Shown here: positions 8,474 through 17,054 of the stretch, piece by piece
How the letters are laid out: each line of letters starts with the position of its first letter
Position numbering within the stretch: the first letter of the stretch is position 1
Source: Acidimicrobiaceae bacterium
GTDB lineage: Bacteria; Actinomycetota; Acidimicrobiia; Acidimicrobiales; RAAP-2
Direction of reading: 5' to 3'
DNA: 64,000 nucleotides
Assembly (NCBI GenBank): GCA_003133325.1
Contig: PKXA01000052.1
Span: forward strand, 19,487 to 83,486
Notes under the pieces: generated by a model
Seen by the model: only the letters and a program-made list of their open reading frames with translations
Database searches by the model: none
What the model was told of the DNA's origin: nothing
Made by a program: the position numbers and the translations under genes

Positions 8474-9106
8474 TTACGCTGACGACGCTGACCACGCCGC
8501 CAGCAGTGCATCGACGGTTGTCAGCGTGGTGATCAGGGGGAAGGTGTTGTCCAACACCGCGTCGGCGTACGCCGCCGGAAGTCCGGCCACTGCGTCGCGG
8601 GGGACCACCACCTGGTAGCCGAGGTTGACGGCTTCGATGGCCAACCCGAGCACGCCGAGATTTACCGACACGCCGGTGGCGATGACGGTGGTGACCCCGA
8701 GGTTGCGCAGCCAGGTGTCGAGCGACGTGCCGTTGAAAGGGGAGACGCCCGATAGCCGGGGACAGATCAGATCGGTCGGCTCCGGGGCTAACTCGGGCAC
8801 GATCTCGGCTGAGGGGGTGCCGCTCAGCATATGGTCGGGATTGCGTAGGGCGGCGGCCACCAGTTGGCAGTTCACCGCCGTCCCGGCCCGGTCGGGTCGG
8901 AATTCGGCGGTGCAGTGGATGACCTTCACCCCGAGCGACCGGGCAGTCGAAACCAACCGGGCGGTGGCGGGTATGACCCCCACCCGGGCCGCGGCGTCAG
9001 CCAGTTGCGGAAAGGCACTCAGGTCGCCGACCACCCCCCGTTGGATCTCCATGGTCAGCACCGCGGTATGGGCGGGGCGGCAGAGGTCGGCGAGTTCGAT
9101 GGGCAT
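8474..9106 (-). CDS. Isochorismatase-fold protein lacking the catalytic triad
   Basis: A 210-residue protein with the cysteine-hydrolase (isochorismatase) fold. Comparison with family motifs shows key changes. The N-terminal Asp of the usual DMQ is replaced in LTMEIQRG. The Lys before the S-F-GT turn is not evident in ICPRLSGVSPFNGT. The nucleophile Cys is Gly in ATGVSVNLGVLG. It is probably not a classical amidohydrolase and may bind a ligand or have a different mechanism. It follows the FadD19-like gene on the same strand after 65 bases, so co-transcription is likely. Confidence 0.78.
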   Translation of the reverse strand: MPIELADLCRPAHTAVLTMEIQRGVVGDLSAFPQLADAAARVGVIPATARLVSTARSLGVKVIHCTAEFRPDRAGTAVNCQLVAAALRNPDHMLSGTPSAEIVPELAPEPTDLICPRLSGVSPFNGTSLDTWLRNLGVTTVIATGVSVNLGVLGLAIEAVNLGYQVVVPRDAVAGLPAAYADAVLDNTFPLITTLTTVDALLAAWSASSA

Positions 9107-9171
9107 CGGGCAGGTCTAGTCCGGTTCGGGGATCACCCGGGCACCGAAAAGGTGGGCGCCGGGCATCGGGC

Positions 9172-10824
9172 TCACGAGCCGGTCGAGGTCCTGGCGCCAC
9201 CACTGTCGGTCTCGTGGGGCACGCCCCTCACGATGTCGTCGGCCCACCGGTAGTCGGGCTTGCCACTCGGCGATCGCAGGATGGCATCCACCACATGGAG
9301 CTGGCGGGGGACCTTGAAGCCGGCGATGGCCTCCCGGCAGTGTTGCTGAATCTCTTCGAGGGTGGGACGCCGACCGGCTCTCGGACAGATGATGGCTGTC
9401 ACCCGCTGCCCCCACCGTTCGTCGACCGCACCGACCACGATGGCGTCGAGCACGTCGGGGTGAGAGCGCACGGCTGACTCGACCTCTTCGGGGAAGATCT
9501 TCTCGCCCCCGGAGTTGATGCACACCGAACCCCGCCCGAGAAGGGTGATGGAGCCGTCCTCTTCGATGGTGGCGAAGTCGCCCGGCATCGAATAGCGGGT
9601 GCCGTCCACGTTGATGAACACCTCGGCCGACTTCACCGGATCGTTGTAGTAGCCGAGAGGCACATCACCACTTCGGGCGATCTTCCCGATGGTGCCCGAA
9701 CCCGGGATCACCGGTTTGAAGTCGTCATCGAACACCACTGTGTTGCCGAGGGCTGTCACGGTCGGGCCGCTCTTCATAGCGGTGTTCCCCTTGCCCACGA
9801 TGGTCATGCCGTTGTTGCCCGACTCCGACGAGCCCACCGCGTCGGTGATCATGATGTTGGGAAGGCGATTGAAGAACTCATCCTTCACCGGGGCGGAGAA
9901 CAAGGCGGCCGACGACACCACTGCGTACAGCGAGGTGAGGTCGTAGGAGGCGCCGGGATCGTCGAGCGCCTCGACCAGGGGCTTGCCCATCGCATCGCCG
10001 GTGATCATCACCGAGTTCACCTTCTCGGTCTCCACCAGGCGCCATACCTCGTGGGGATCGAACTTGCCCATCAACACGATGCGGTTTCCGACGAAGCTCT
10101 GGCCCATCACCGCCCACTGGGTGGCGCCATGCATGAGGGGAGCAATGGGTAGAAAGACGATCTGGGCCCCGCCCTGGGCCCGACCCTTCTCGATCATGGC
10201 CTCAGGTCCCGAGACACGGGTATTGGTCAACGGGTCCACCCCACCACCGAGAGCGAAGAAGACGTCCTCGTGGCGCCACACCACGCCCTTGGGCATCCCG
10301 GTGGTTCCACCGGTGTAGAGGATGTACTGATCATCGTTGGAACGAGGTCCGAAGTCGCGCTCGGGCCCACCCGAGGCGAGGGCATCCTCGTACGGGACCG
10401 CTCCGGGGGGGAGGGGCTGATCGGAACCGTCGTCGACGGTGACGACGTGCCGGAGTTCGAGAAGGTCGGGGAGCAACTCGGTGACTCGGGGCCCGAATTC
10501 GGCCTGATGTACCAGTGCCACCAGATCCGCGTTGGTGAAGAGGTAGCGGAGCTCTTCTTTCACGTAGCGGTAGTTGATGTTGATCCACACCGCCCGGAGC
10601 TTGAACACCGCCCAGGCCGTCTCCACCCACTCCACGCTGTTGACCGAGTAGATGCCGACATGGTCTCCGGGACCTACCCCGTTGGCGGCCAGGTGATGGG
10701 CGAGGCGATTGGCCCGATCTTCCATCTCCGCGTAGGTGCGCCGTTTCCCGTCGGCCACCAGGTACTCATTGTCGCCGAAGGCATCTACGGCCGCCTCGAA
10801 CAGGTCAGCGAGGTTGAACGTCAT
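9172..10824 (-). CDS. Acyl-CoA synthetase, FadD19-like (steroid-CoA ligase type)
   Basis: A 550-residue ANL-superfamily ligase. The phosphate loop is YILYTGGTTGMPKGVVWRHE, then IAPLMHGATQW, SVMITGDAMGKPL and DAVGSSESG. These segments match mycobacterial FadD19, the steroid-24-oyl-CoA synthetase, better than generic fatty acid ligases. It would activate a branched or steroid side-chain acid with ATP and CoA. A KstR-like site lies 12-25 bases upstream of the start codon, so repression by a KstR homologue is expected. The isochorismatase-fold gene follows on the same strand. Confidence 0.85.
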   Translation of the reverse strand: MTFNLADLFEAAVDAFGDNEYLVADGKRRTYAEMEDRANRLAHHLAANGVGPGDHVGIYSVNSVEWVETAWAVFKLRAVWININYRYVKEELRYLFTNADLVALVHQAEFGPRVTELLPDLLELRHVVTVDDGSDQPLPPGAVPYEDALASGGPERDFGPRSNDDQYILYTGGTTGMPKGVVWRHEDVFFALGGGVDPLTNTRVSGPEAMIEKGRAQGGAQIVFLPIAPLMHGATQWAVMGQSFVGNRIVLMGKFDPHEVWRLVETEKVNSVMITGDAMGKPLVEALDDPGASYDLTSLYAVVSSAALFSAPVKDEFFNRLPNIMITDAVGSSESGNNGMTIVGKGNTAMKSGPTVTALGNTVVFDDDFKPVIPGSGTIGKIARSGDVPLGYYNDPVKSAEVFINVDGTRYSMPGDFATIEEDGSITLLGRGSVCINSGGEKIFPEEVESAVRSHPDVLDAIVVGAVDERWGQRVTAIICPRAGRRPTLEEIQQHCREAIAGFKVPRQLHVVDAILRSPSGKPDYRWADDIVRGVPHETDSGGARTSTGS

Positions 10825-10835
10825 CGGCCGATAAG

Positions 10836-10849
10836 TAGAACACGTTTCT
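10836..10849. promoter_or_regulatory. KstR-like operator upstream of the FadD19-like gene
   Basis: TAGAACACGTTTCT matches seven of the eight fixed positions of TnnAACnnGTTnnA; only the last base differs. It ends 11 bases before the start codon, where a bound repressor would block transcription or its start. Confidence 0.5.
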
Positions 10850-10913
10850 GTTCTGGCGGCAAGCAGAGCAGGTCGGCCAGGTACCGCTGAGGTCGGGGGG
10901 AATGGGTGCCGCC

Positions 10914-12902
10914 TCAGTCATCGGGGTCCGAGGTGGGAAGCACCGGCGTCGAGACAGCCTCGCGGATCGATTGCGCCAGGCCGGGGCCGTCCAGACCGAA
11001 CCGGGCCAGGATGCGGTCCGGTTTGTCCTGGGGGATGTAGGCACGGGGAATCCCGAGCACCGTTACCGGTGGCACCCCGGCGTCCCCGTCGTCGTCACCG
11101 GGGAGTAGGCGATCCCGGTGCAACGTGGCCATGGCGTCAGCCAAGAACATGCCGGCCCCGCCCTGGCGCATGCCGTCTTCGGCGGTGAAGACCTGTCGAT
11201 GGCGGGCCGCATCCACCAACATGTCGGGGTCGGGGGGGCTTACCACCCGCACATCCCACACGGTGACGTCGATACCCTCGACCCGAAGTTTGTCAGCGGC
11301 TTCCTCGGCGGCGGCGACCATCTTGCCGACGGCCAGGATGCATACCCCGCCGTCACCCTCCCGAAGCCGACGGGCATGGATGCCCGATCCGACCGTGCCG
11401 CCGGCCACCACCGGTGCCGGGGTCTTCGGGAAGCGGATCACCGACGGGCCTTCGAGAGACAGGGCCTCGTCGAGCATCACCTCCAGCTCGGGTGCAGATG
11501 AAGGCGCGAAGATCGTCATGCCCGGGATGGACAGCGCCAGGGTCATGTCGAGCACGCCATGGTGGCTCGGTCCGTCGTCGCCGGTGATGCCGGCTCGGTC
11601 GAGGGCGAAGACCACCGGGACGTTGTGGAGGCCGACGTCGAGATTGGCCTGGTCGAAGGCCCGGGAGAAGAACGTGGAGTAGATGGCCACCACTGGCCGC
11701 AATCCGGCCATGGCCATGCCGGCCGCCGCCGTCACCGCGTGCTGTTCGGCGATCCCCACGTCCACGAACCGGTCGGGGAAACGCGCCTTGAACGGGAGCA
11801 ACCCGGTAGGACCGGGCATGGCCGCGGTGATGGCCACGATGCGGGGATCGGATTCGGCGTTGCGGAGCAGCGCCCGGGTGAAGGCATCGGTGTAGGTCGC
11901 CGGCGGGATGACCGCCACGGGATCCAACTCGGTGGCCAGGCCCGAGCCTTTGGGCGCCCGGTCACTGGGCGACCGGTCACTGGGCGCGATGGGCTTCACC
12001 TTGAAGTCATGGAGACGCTGGATGTCGTCCTCTTCGGCCGGCGCATAGCCCCGGCCCTTTTGGGTGATCACGTGGATGAGGATCGGCCCTTCCCACTCCG
12101 AGGCGTTGGCCAGGGCCTGTTCGACCTCGGCGATGTCGTGGCCATCGATGGGACCCGCGTACCGGATGCCGAGTGCCTCGAAAAAGGTGTGGGGGGTGAC
12201 CACCTCTCGGACGGCACTGGTGAGCCCGTGCACACTGGAATAGGCCAACCCGCCGACCCCAGGGATCCCCTGGAGCAGATTCCTGATCCGTTGCCGGGCC
12301 TGGACGTAGGTGGGGTTGAGCCTGAGGTGGGTGAGGCCGACCGAAAGGCGCGACACGGTTGGTGCGTACGAGCGGCCGTTGTCGTTCATCACGATGAGAA
12401 CCGGCGTACCCGAGTGGCCGATGTTGTTGAGGGCTTCGTAGGCCATGCCGCCGGTCAGCGCCCCATCGCCCACCACCGCCACCACTTTGCGTTCGACCCC
12501 TTGGAGTTCGAAGGCACTGGCCAACCCATGGGCGTAGCTCAGGATGGTGGAGGCGTGGCTGTTCTCCACCCAGTCGTGTTCCGACTCGGCCCGGTTGGGG
12601 TAGCCCGAAAGCCCACCGGCCTGGCGAAGGCTGGTGAATGCCTCGCGTCGGCCGGTGACCAGTTTGTGGACGTAGGCCTGATGGCCGGTGTCCCACAGCA
12701 GGACGTCCCGGGGGGAGTCGAAGGTGCGGTGGAGGGCCAGTGTCAACTCCACCACACCGAGGTTGGACCCGAGGTGGCCACCGGTGGTGGTGACGGCACC
12801 CACAATGAACTGGCGGATCTCCGCGCAGAGTTCCGTCAACTCCTCGGCGGACAGGGTACGGAGGTCGGAAGGGCTGTCGATGCGATCGAGGATGTTGGGC
12901 AT
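10914..12902 (-). CDS. dxs: 1-deoxy-D-xylulose-5-phosphate synthase
   Basis: A 662-residue thiamine-diphosphate transketolase-like enzyme that condenses pyruvate and glyceraldehyde-3-phosphate, the first step of the MEP isoprenoid pathway. The ThDP motif is GDGALTGGMAYEALNN near residue 150. The pyrimidine domain carries VDVGIAEQHAVTAAAGMA and GITGDDGPSHHG. I chose ATG 12902 because the family starts with ILDRIDSPSDLRTL. The frame is open 19 codons further upstream but that part lacks similarity. It is flanked by a converging-strand ligase operator and an MFS gene on the same strand. Confidence 0.95.
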   Translation of the reverse strand: MPNILDRIDSPSDLRTLSAEELTELCAEIRQFIVGAVTTTGGHLGSNLGVVELTLALHRTFDSPRDVLLWDTGHQAYVHKLVTGRREAFTSLRQAGGLSGYPNRAESEHDWVENSHASTILSYAHGLASAFELQGVERKVVAVVGDGALTGGMAYEALNNIGHSGTPVLIVMNDNGRSYAPTVSRLSVGLTHLRLNPTYVQARQRIRNLLQGIPGVGGLAYSSVHGLTSAVREVVTPHTFFEALGIRYAGPIDGHDIAEVEQALANASEWEGPILIHVITQKGRGYAPAEEDDIQRLHDFKVKPIAPSDRSPSDRAPKGSGLATELDPVAVIPPATYTDAFTRALLRNAESDPRIVAITAAMPGPTGLLPFKARFPDRFVDVGIAEQHAVTAAAGMAMAGLRPVVAIYSTFFSRAFDQANLDVGLHNVPVVFALDRAGITGDDGPSHHGVLDMTLALSIPGMTIFAPSSAPELEVMLDEALSLEGPSVIRFPKTPAPVVAGGTVGSGIHARRLREGDGGVCILAVGKMVAAAEEAADKLRVEGIDVTVWDVRVVSPPDPDMLVDAARHRQVFTAEDGMRQGGAGMFLADAMATLHRDRLLPGDDDGDAGVPPVTVLGIPRAYIPQDKPDRILARFGLDGPGLAQSIREAVSTPVLPTSDPDD

Positions 12903-12995
12903 AGGCGTTCTGGCTTCCATAATACCAGTGACCGGATGCGGAAGTCTGGGCTGGCTCAACTCCCAAAAGTGGGTTGTTGCCCTATGAGTCCCAGG

Positions 12996-14198
12996 TCACA
13001 GGTGCCGTTTGACGGCCATGAGGGCCGCCACCAAACCTGCCAAGGCCGCGGTGACCCCCAGGCCCGCGCCGAGACCCCAGGTATCGGCGAGCAGACCGAT
13101 GATCGGGGCACCGGCCACCCATCCGAGGTAGCCGGCTGCGGTGAATGCGCTGACGGTGGCGGTGGGCCGACTGGCAACGGTGGAGACGTGGGCCATCAAC
13201 AGTGGCCAGAAGATGGACGAGGCCCCGGCGGCCAGGGCCAGGCCGAATCCGGCCAGCAGCGGTGTGGAAGCGAGTGCTTCGAGGGCCAGTCCCGCACAGG
13301 CGCCACCGGCCCCGGCGATCACGCCCAGCCGCGGCCCGATACGGCCCAGGCTGGGACCGCCCAACCCGCGGGTGACGATGGCAATGCCTTGTCCGAGGCC
13401 GTAGGCCGACGCACCGACCAGGGCGGTAGCGGCCAGGTGGGTCCGGAGAAAGAGGACCCCCCAGGTATCCACCCCACCCTCGACGATCTCGGCGGCGGCG
13501 AAGACAATGAGCAACATGACGAGGCCATCGGCCCGCAGCAGGGCCAGGGAGCGGAGAAAAGGGACATGGGAGTCGTGATCGGCATCGAGGTGGTCAGCAT
13601 CCGCCGCAGAGGCATCCGATCGGCGTGGGTCCGATCCTCGGACATGAACCCAGGCGGCGATGGGCAGGGCGACCACCGCCACCGTTGGCCAGACCCACCG
13701 CCACGACACCTGTGCTTGCACCAGCGAGCCCAACGCAACCGCACCGAGGAGGGCACCGACGTTGAAGATGCCGTGGAACCGGACGAGGCCACCGGGCCGG
13801 TTCCCCAAGCGAGCCGCCGAGGCCGCATTCATGGTCATGTCCACGCAACCCCCGGCGGCCATGGTGGCGATGAACACCGCGATGAACTCAGTGCGGGTGC
13901 GAGCTGCGCCGGTGAGGGCCAGAAGCACAGCCCACACCAGTAGCGACCGGACCAGGGTGGGGACCGCCCCCCACCGTTCGGCCCGGTTGCCGACGATGGC
14001 CCCGACGATGCCGCTCACGGTGACGGCCACGGCCAACAGGGTGCCGAGTTGAGCGTCCGACAAGCCGTACGAGGAACGGATGTCGGCGGTAGCCACCGCC
14101 CAACTCCCCCAGAACATACCGAAGACGACGAAGGTGCCACCGATGGGAAGGAGCGCTCTACGCTCCTCGCTTCGCACCGTGGAGACCGGGGTATGCAT
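12996..14198 (-). CDS. Major facilitator superfamily transporter
   Basis: A 400-residue membrane protein with about 12 hydrophobic segments. A basic cytoplasmic loop GNRAERWGAVP lies after the second segment, a degenerate form of the MFS signature. A longer charged loop, rich in D and H, in the middle (SDASAADADHLDADHDSH) separates the two six-helix halves. It most resembles drug or sugar efflux MFS proteins, but the substrate cannot be predicted. It is monocistronic upstream of dxs with a 93-base gap. Confidence 0.85.
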   Translation of the reverse strand: MHTPVSTVRSEERRALLPIGGTFVVFGMFWGSWAVATADIRSSYGLSDAQLGTLLAVAVTVSGIVGAIVGNRAERWGAVPTLVRSLLVWAVLLALTGAARTRTEFIAVFIATMAAGGCVDMTMNAASAARLGNRPGGLVRFHGIFNVGALLGAVALGSLVQAQVSWRWVWPTVAVVALPIAAWVHVRGSDPRRSDASAADADHLDADHDSHVPFLRSLALLRADGLVMLLIVFAAAEIVEGGVDTWGVLFLRTHLAATALVGASAYGLGQGIAIVTRGLGGPSLGRIGPRLGVIAGAGGACAGLALEALASTPLLAGFGLALAAGASSIFWPLLMAHVSTVASRPTATVSAFTAAGYLGWVAGAPIIGLLADTWGLGAGLGVTAALAGLVAALMAVKRHL

Positions 14199-14225
14199 AG
14201 GAATGAAGCCTTAGGTGGGGACTGC

Positions 14226-14663
14226 TCACCCGGACCGAGGGTGGTCCGGGTGAGGGACCTCCACCACATCGAGGTCATCGATGCCGGCAAAGTCTGAGGG
14301 ATTGCAGGTGTACACCGGAAGGTCATTGGCTATCGCGGTGGCCGCGATCATTGCATCCAAGGCGCGGGCGTTGGCCTTGCGGCCGGAACGCCGCAGCGAT
14401 GATGCCACCCGCCCAAAGGCGCGAGCCGCGTCACTATCGAACGGGAGCGGATCGAAGTCGGACTCGGCTTGCTGCAGGTGTGCTTGTCGATCAGCCCGGG
14501 TTGCCTCTTGCTTTGCCAACAAGGGACCGACCGTAAGTTCCGCCAAGGTGACAGCGGTGATGAGAGGTTCCGCCGGGAGCTGGGTTGCGTCGGTGATCCT
14601 GGCAAGAAGGATGACTGTCGATGTATCGAGAATTCCACGGTCGCAGCGGTTCGACTGCATCAA
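14226..14663 (-). CDS. vapC: PIN-domain toxin VapC
   Basis: A 145-residue PIN ribonuclease. The acidic site residues are Asp in GILDTSTVILLA, Glu in VTLAEL, Asp in ALDAMIAATAI and Asp in CNPSDFAGI. It overlaps the upstream Phd-type antitoxin by 4 bases. This is the second VapC in the window and belongs to a different subfamily from the one at 1825, having the standard Glu in the second motif. Confidence 0.9.
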   Translation of the reverse strand: MMQSNRCDRGILDTSTVILLARITDATQLPAEPLITAVTLAELTVGPLLAKQEATRADRQAHLQQAESDFDPLPFDSDAARAFGRVASSLRRSGRKANARALDAMIAATAIANDLPVYTCNPSDFAGIDDLDVVEVPHPDHPRSG

Positions 14664-14890
14664 AGCGTGTTGTCCACCACGGCGTCGATGTCTTCCCGAA
14701 GGTCATTCGGATCGATGGATGGGAGCCGATGCCAGCGGACGAGTAGTGCGGCCGCGGTCAAACCCGGGCGAGCGACGGGACGAAGTTCGGCGACCGGCTT
14801 GCCCCCGCGGGTGATGATCACCGCCTCTCCCTGTGCGGCACGATCTACAACCTCACCACCGTGATTACGGAGGTCTCGGATGGTTACCAT
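14660..14890 (-). CDS. vapB: Phd/YefM-type antitoxin
   Basis: A 76-residue antitoxin. TIRDLRNHGGEVVDRAAQGE and VIITRGGKPVAEL are the Phd/YefM fold signature, and the C-terminal half (DPNDLREDIDAVVDNTL) is the toxin-binding tail. Two in-frame ATGs (14896 and 14890) lie side by side; I use the second because MVTIRD is the usual family start. No ribosome site precedes either, and the operator palindrome lies 16-31 bases upstream, which suggests a leaderless, autoregulated transcript. Confidence 0.88.
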   Translation of the reverse strand: MVTIRDLRNHGGEVVDRAAQGEAVIITRGGKPVAELRPVARPGLTAAALLVRWHRLPSIDPNDLREDIDAVVDNTL

Positions 14891-14905
14891 GGCCATGGTA
14901 ACAGT

Positions 14906-14921
14906 GTATCACCCGTGATAC
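14906..14921. promoter_or_regulatory. Palindromic operator of the Phd-VapC operon
   Basis: GTATCAC and GTGATAC form perfect 7-base arms around a CC spacer. It sits directly upstream of the antitoxin start, overlapping the likely -10 region, the standard place for autorepression by an antitoxin-toxin complex. Confidence 0.6.
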
Positions 14922-15212
14922 GCGGTCAGCCCTTAGCTCAACGGTTGTTCGACAATGGCTGGAGAAGGCGACGTGCACGTTGCCACCTCGGCCACCCTTC
15001 TCCGGCGAGCGGGAGGGCCCATCCCATGGCGACGATGCCTACGTCGATGAGGTGGCAGCCTTCACATCCTCCGGCGGCCATGCAGGTGTCCGGCGCGGCT
15101 ACGAGACTGCCGCGACCTCCGGGTTCCACCGCGTGTCGTCAGCTTCTCGACGTCTGTTGGGCCCGTCGAGGTTCACAGAGCCGAGTCGATCTGAACAAAA
15201 GAACTGGCGGGC
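14922..15212. other. Intergenic stretch, no gene seen
   Basis: About 290 bases between the Phd-VapC operator and the 3' end of the thioesterase gene. Short frames on both strands show no family resemblance, and no hairpin stands out. Confidence 0.4.
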
Positions 15213-15590
15213 TCAGCGGGCGTTGGCCAGGAAGGTGTCACGATCCACCACTACCCGGGACACCTTTCCTGCCGCCACCAACCCCGACGCGTCGGAGACC
15301 GACACAGTGAAGGTGAGCCGGCGTCCGTCGATGCGGTCGAGCGAGGCTTCGGCCCGGACGTCGCCGCCCACGCCCACCGGGACCAGGTGGTCGAATTGCA
15401 CCCGCTTTCCCACGCTGGTGCTCCCCTCGGGGAGGTGCCCCTCCAAGGCCAGGCACGAGGCTTCCTCGCACAGCGCCAACAGCCGGGGAGTGGCCAGCAC
15501 CGGGACGTCACCGGCGTGGAATGCCTCGGCCGTGTCTTCTTCGGTCACATGAAGCTCGACTCGGGCGGACAAACCGGTGCGCAAGGCCAC
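15213..15590 (-). CDS. FlK-like hotdog thioesterase
   Basis: A protein of about 125 residues with the hotdog fold of fluoroacetyl-CoA thioesterase-like enzymes. The pattern is EDTAEAF, then PVLATPRLLALCEEAS, TSVGKRVQFDHLVPV and RVVVDRDTF. FlK uses Thr, Glu and His; here the Glu of ALCEEA and the His of FDHLVPV are visible. It would hydrolyse a short acyl-CoA. The start is uncertain: I use GTG 15590 because GLSARVELHVTEED is the family beginning. The frame continues upstream into the start of tldD, which is unlikely to be coding. Confidence 0.72.
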   Translation of the reverse strand: MALRTGLSARVELHVTEEDTAEAFHAGDVPVLATPRLLALCEEASCLALEGHLPEGSTSVGKRVQFDHLVPVGVGGDVRAEASLDRIDGRRLTFTVSVSDASGLVAAGKVSRVVVDRDTFLANAR

Positions 15591-15659
15591 GCCGGTACCA
15601 TACGGGAGACAGCCCGGGGTCGGCCACCAGACCCGGGTTGGCCCAGTGAGGAGGCAGTG

Positions 15660-17054
15660 GTGATCGACACACCTGTATTGGAGCGCGTGCTCGGAGCCGC
15701 GCTCCACCACGGCGGGGAATTTGCCGAGGTATTCGCGGAAGACCGCTCGATCTCATCGGCGTTGCTCGATGACGGACGGGTGGAGGAACTGTCCTCGGGA
15801 CGGGAGAGGGGTGCTGGTATCAGGGTGGTCACCGGCGACACCACCGGGTTCGCCCACACCGCCGACCTCAGCGAGGAAGGTCTGCTCAGAGCGGCCGAAG
15901 CCGCCTCGGCGGTGGCCCGTAGTGGAGGTGGAGGCACCCACACGGTGGCGGTCGGGTCCCTGCACGCCGTGGAGGGAGTCCGTCGGATCGGATCGGATCG
16001 GGCACCCACGGTGCCCAAGGCCGACACTCTCGATCTGTTGCGCCGGGCGGACGAGGCCGCCCGGGCCTCCGGTGGCGCCATTTCCCAGGTGCAGGCCGGT
16101 TACGGCGGTTCGAGACGCGACGTGCTGATCGCCAATTCGGAAGGGTTGCTGGCCACGGACCAGCAACGCCGGACCCGGTTCTCCGTTTCGTGCGTGGCCG
16201 AGGGGGACACAGGCCTCCAGACCGGTTCGGAGACCACCGCCCGCACCCTCGGCTACGAACTGTTCGACGAAGTATCGGTGGAGGAACTGGCTCGCATGGC
16301 TGCGGGTCGAGCCCTGTCCAAGTTGTCGGCTCGCCCGGCGCCGTCCGGTGAGGTGCCGGTGGTGCTGGCCGGCGGCAGTGGCGGCATCCTCTTCCATGAG
16401 GCCTGCGGGCACGGCCTCGAGGCCGATCACATTGCCAAGAATGCCTCGGTGTATGTGGGCCAGGTGGGAAAACAAGTGGCCAGTCCGTTGGTCACCCTGG
16501 TCGATGACGGCACGGTGGGCTCCGAGTGGGGAACCTTCGGCTTCGATGACGAAGGCCGGCCGGCCCAACGCAACGTGCTGATCGAGGACGGCATCCTCAC
16601 CGAGTACCTATGGGACTACCTCCGGGCCCGCAAAGAGGGCCGGAAGTCGTCAGGCAACGGTCGGCGCCAGACCTATCAACACCTGCCCATGGTGCGGATG
16701 ACCAACACATTTCTGTTGCCGGGCAACGACGACGCCGACGAGATCGTGGCGCAGACCCCCCATGGCGTCTACGTGGCAAAACTGGGCGGCGGGCAGGTCA
16801 ACACCACCACCGGCGACTTCGTGTTCGGTACCACGGAGGCCTATCTGATCGAGGGAGGACGGATCACCGAACCGCTCCGCGACGCCAACCTCATCGGGAA
16901 CGGGCCCGAAATCCTGAAGCGGGTGGACGCGGTGGCCACCGACTTCGCCATGACCCCGGGAACCTGTGGCAAGGACGGCCAGAGTGTGCCGGTGGGGTGT
17001 GGCCAGGCCACGCTCCGGATCACCGGCGTGACCATTGGGGGTACCACGGAATGA
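15660..17054 (+). CDS. tldD: Metalloprotease TldD
   Basis: A 464-residue subunit of the TldD-TldE zinc protease, which trims modified peptides and acts on unfolded substrates in bacteria. The zinc motif is HEACGHGLEADH near residue 255, the family HExxxH. GAGIRVVTGDTTGFAHT is the N-terminal domain signature. GTG 15660 has GAGGAGG five bases upstream. It overlaps tldE by 4 bases (ATGA), so the two subunits are co-translated. No RiPP precursor gene is visible nearby. Confidence 0.93.
   Translation: MIDTPVLERVLGAALHHGGEFAEVFAEDRSISSALLDDGRVEELSSGRERGAGIRVVTGDTTGFAHTADLSEEGLLRAAEAASAVARSGGGGTHTVAVGSLHAVEGVRRIGSDRAPTVPKADTLDLLRRADEAARASGGAISQVQAGYGGSRRDVLIANSEGLLATDQQRRTRFSVSCVAEGDTGLQTGSETTARTLGYELFDEVSVEELARMAAGRALSKLSARPAPSGEVPVVLAGGSGGILFHEACGHGLEADHIAKNASVYVGQVGKQVASPLVTLVDDGTVGSEWGTFGFDDEGRPAQRNVLIEDGILTEYLWDYLRARKEGRKSSGNGRRQTYQHLPMVRMTNTFLLPGNDDADEIVAQTPHGVYVAKLGGGQVNTTTGDFVFGTTEAYLIEGGRITEPLRDANLIGNGPEILKRVDAVATDFAMTPGTCGKDGQSVPVGCGQATLRITGVTIGGTTE

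Noticed and set aside
11559-13943. Long open frame antisense to dxs and the MFS gene
   Set aside because: It is the reverse of two well-recognised genes and has the low-complexity G/H/R-rich make-up of a high-GC shadow frame.
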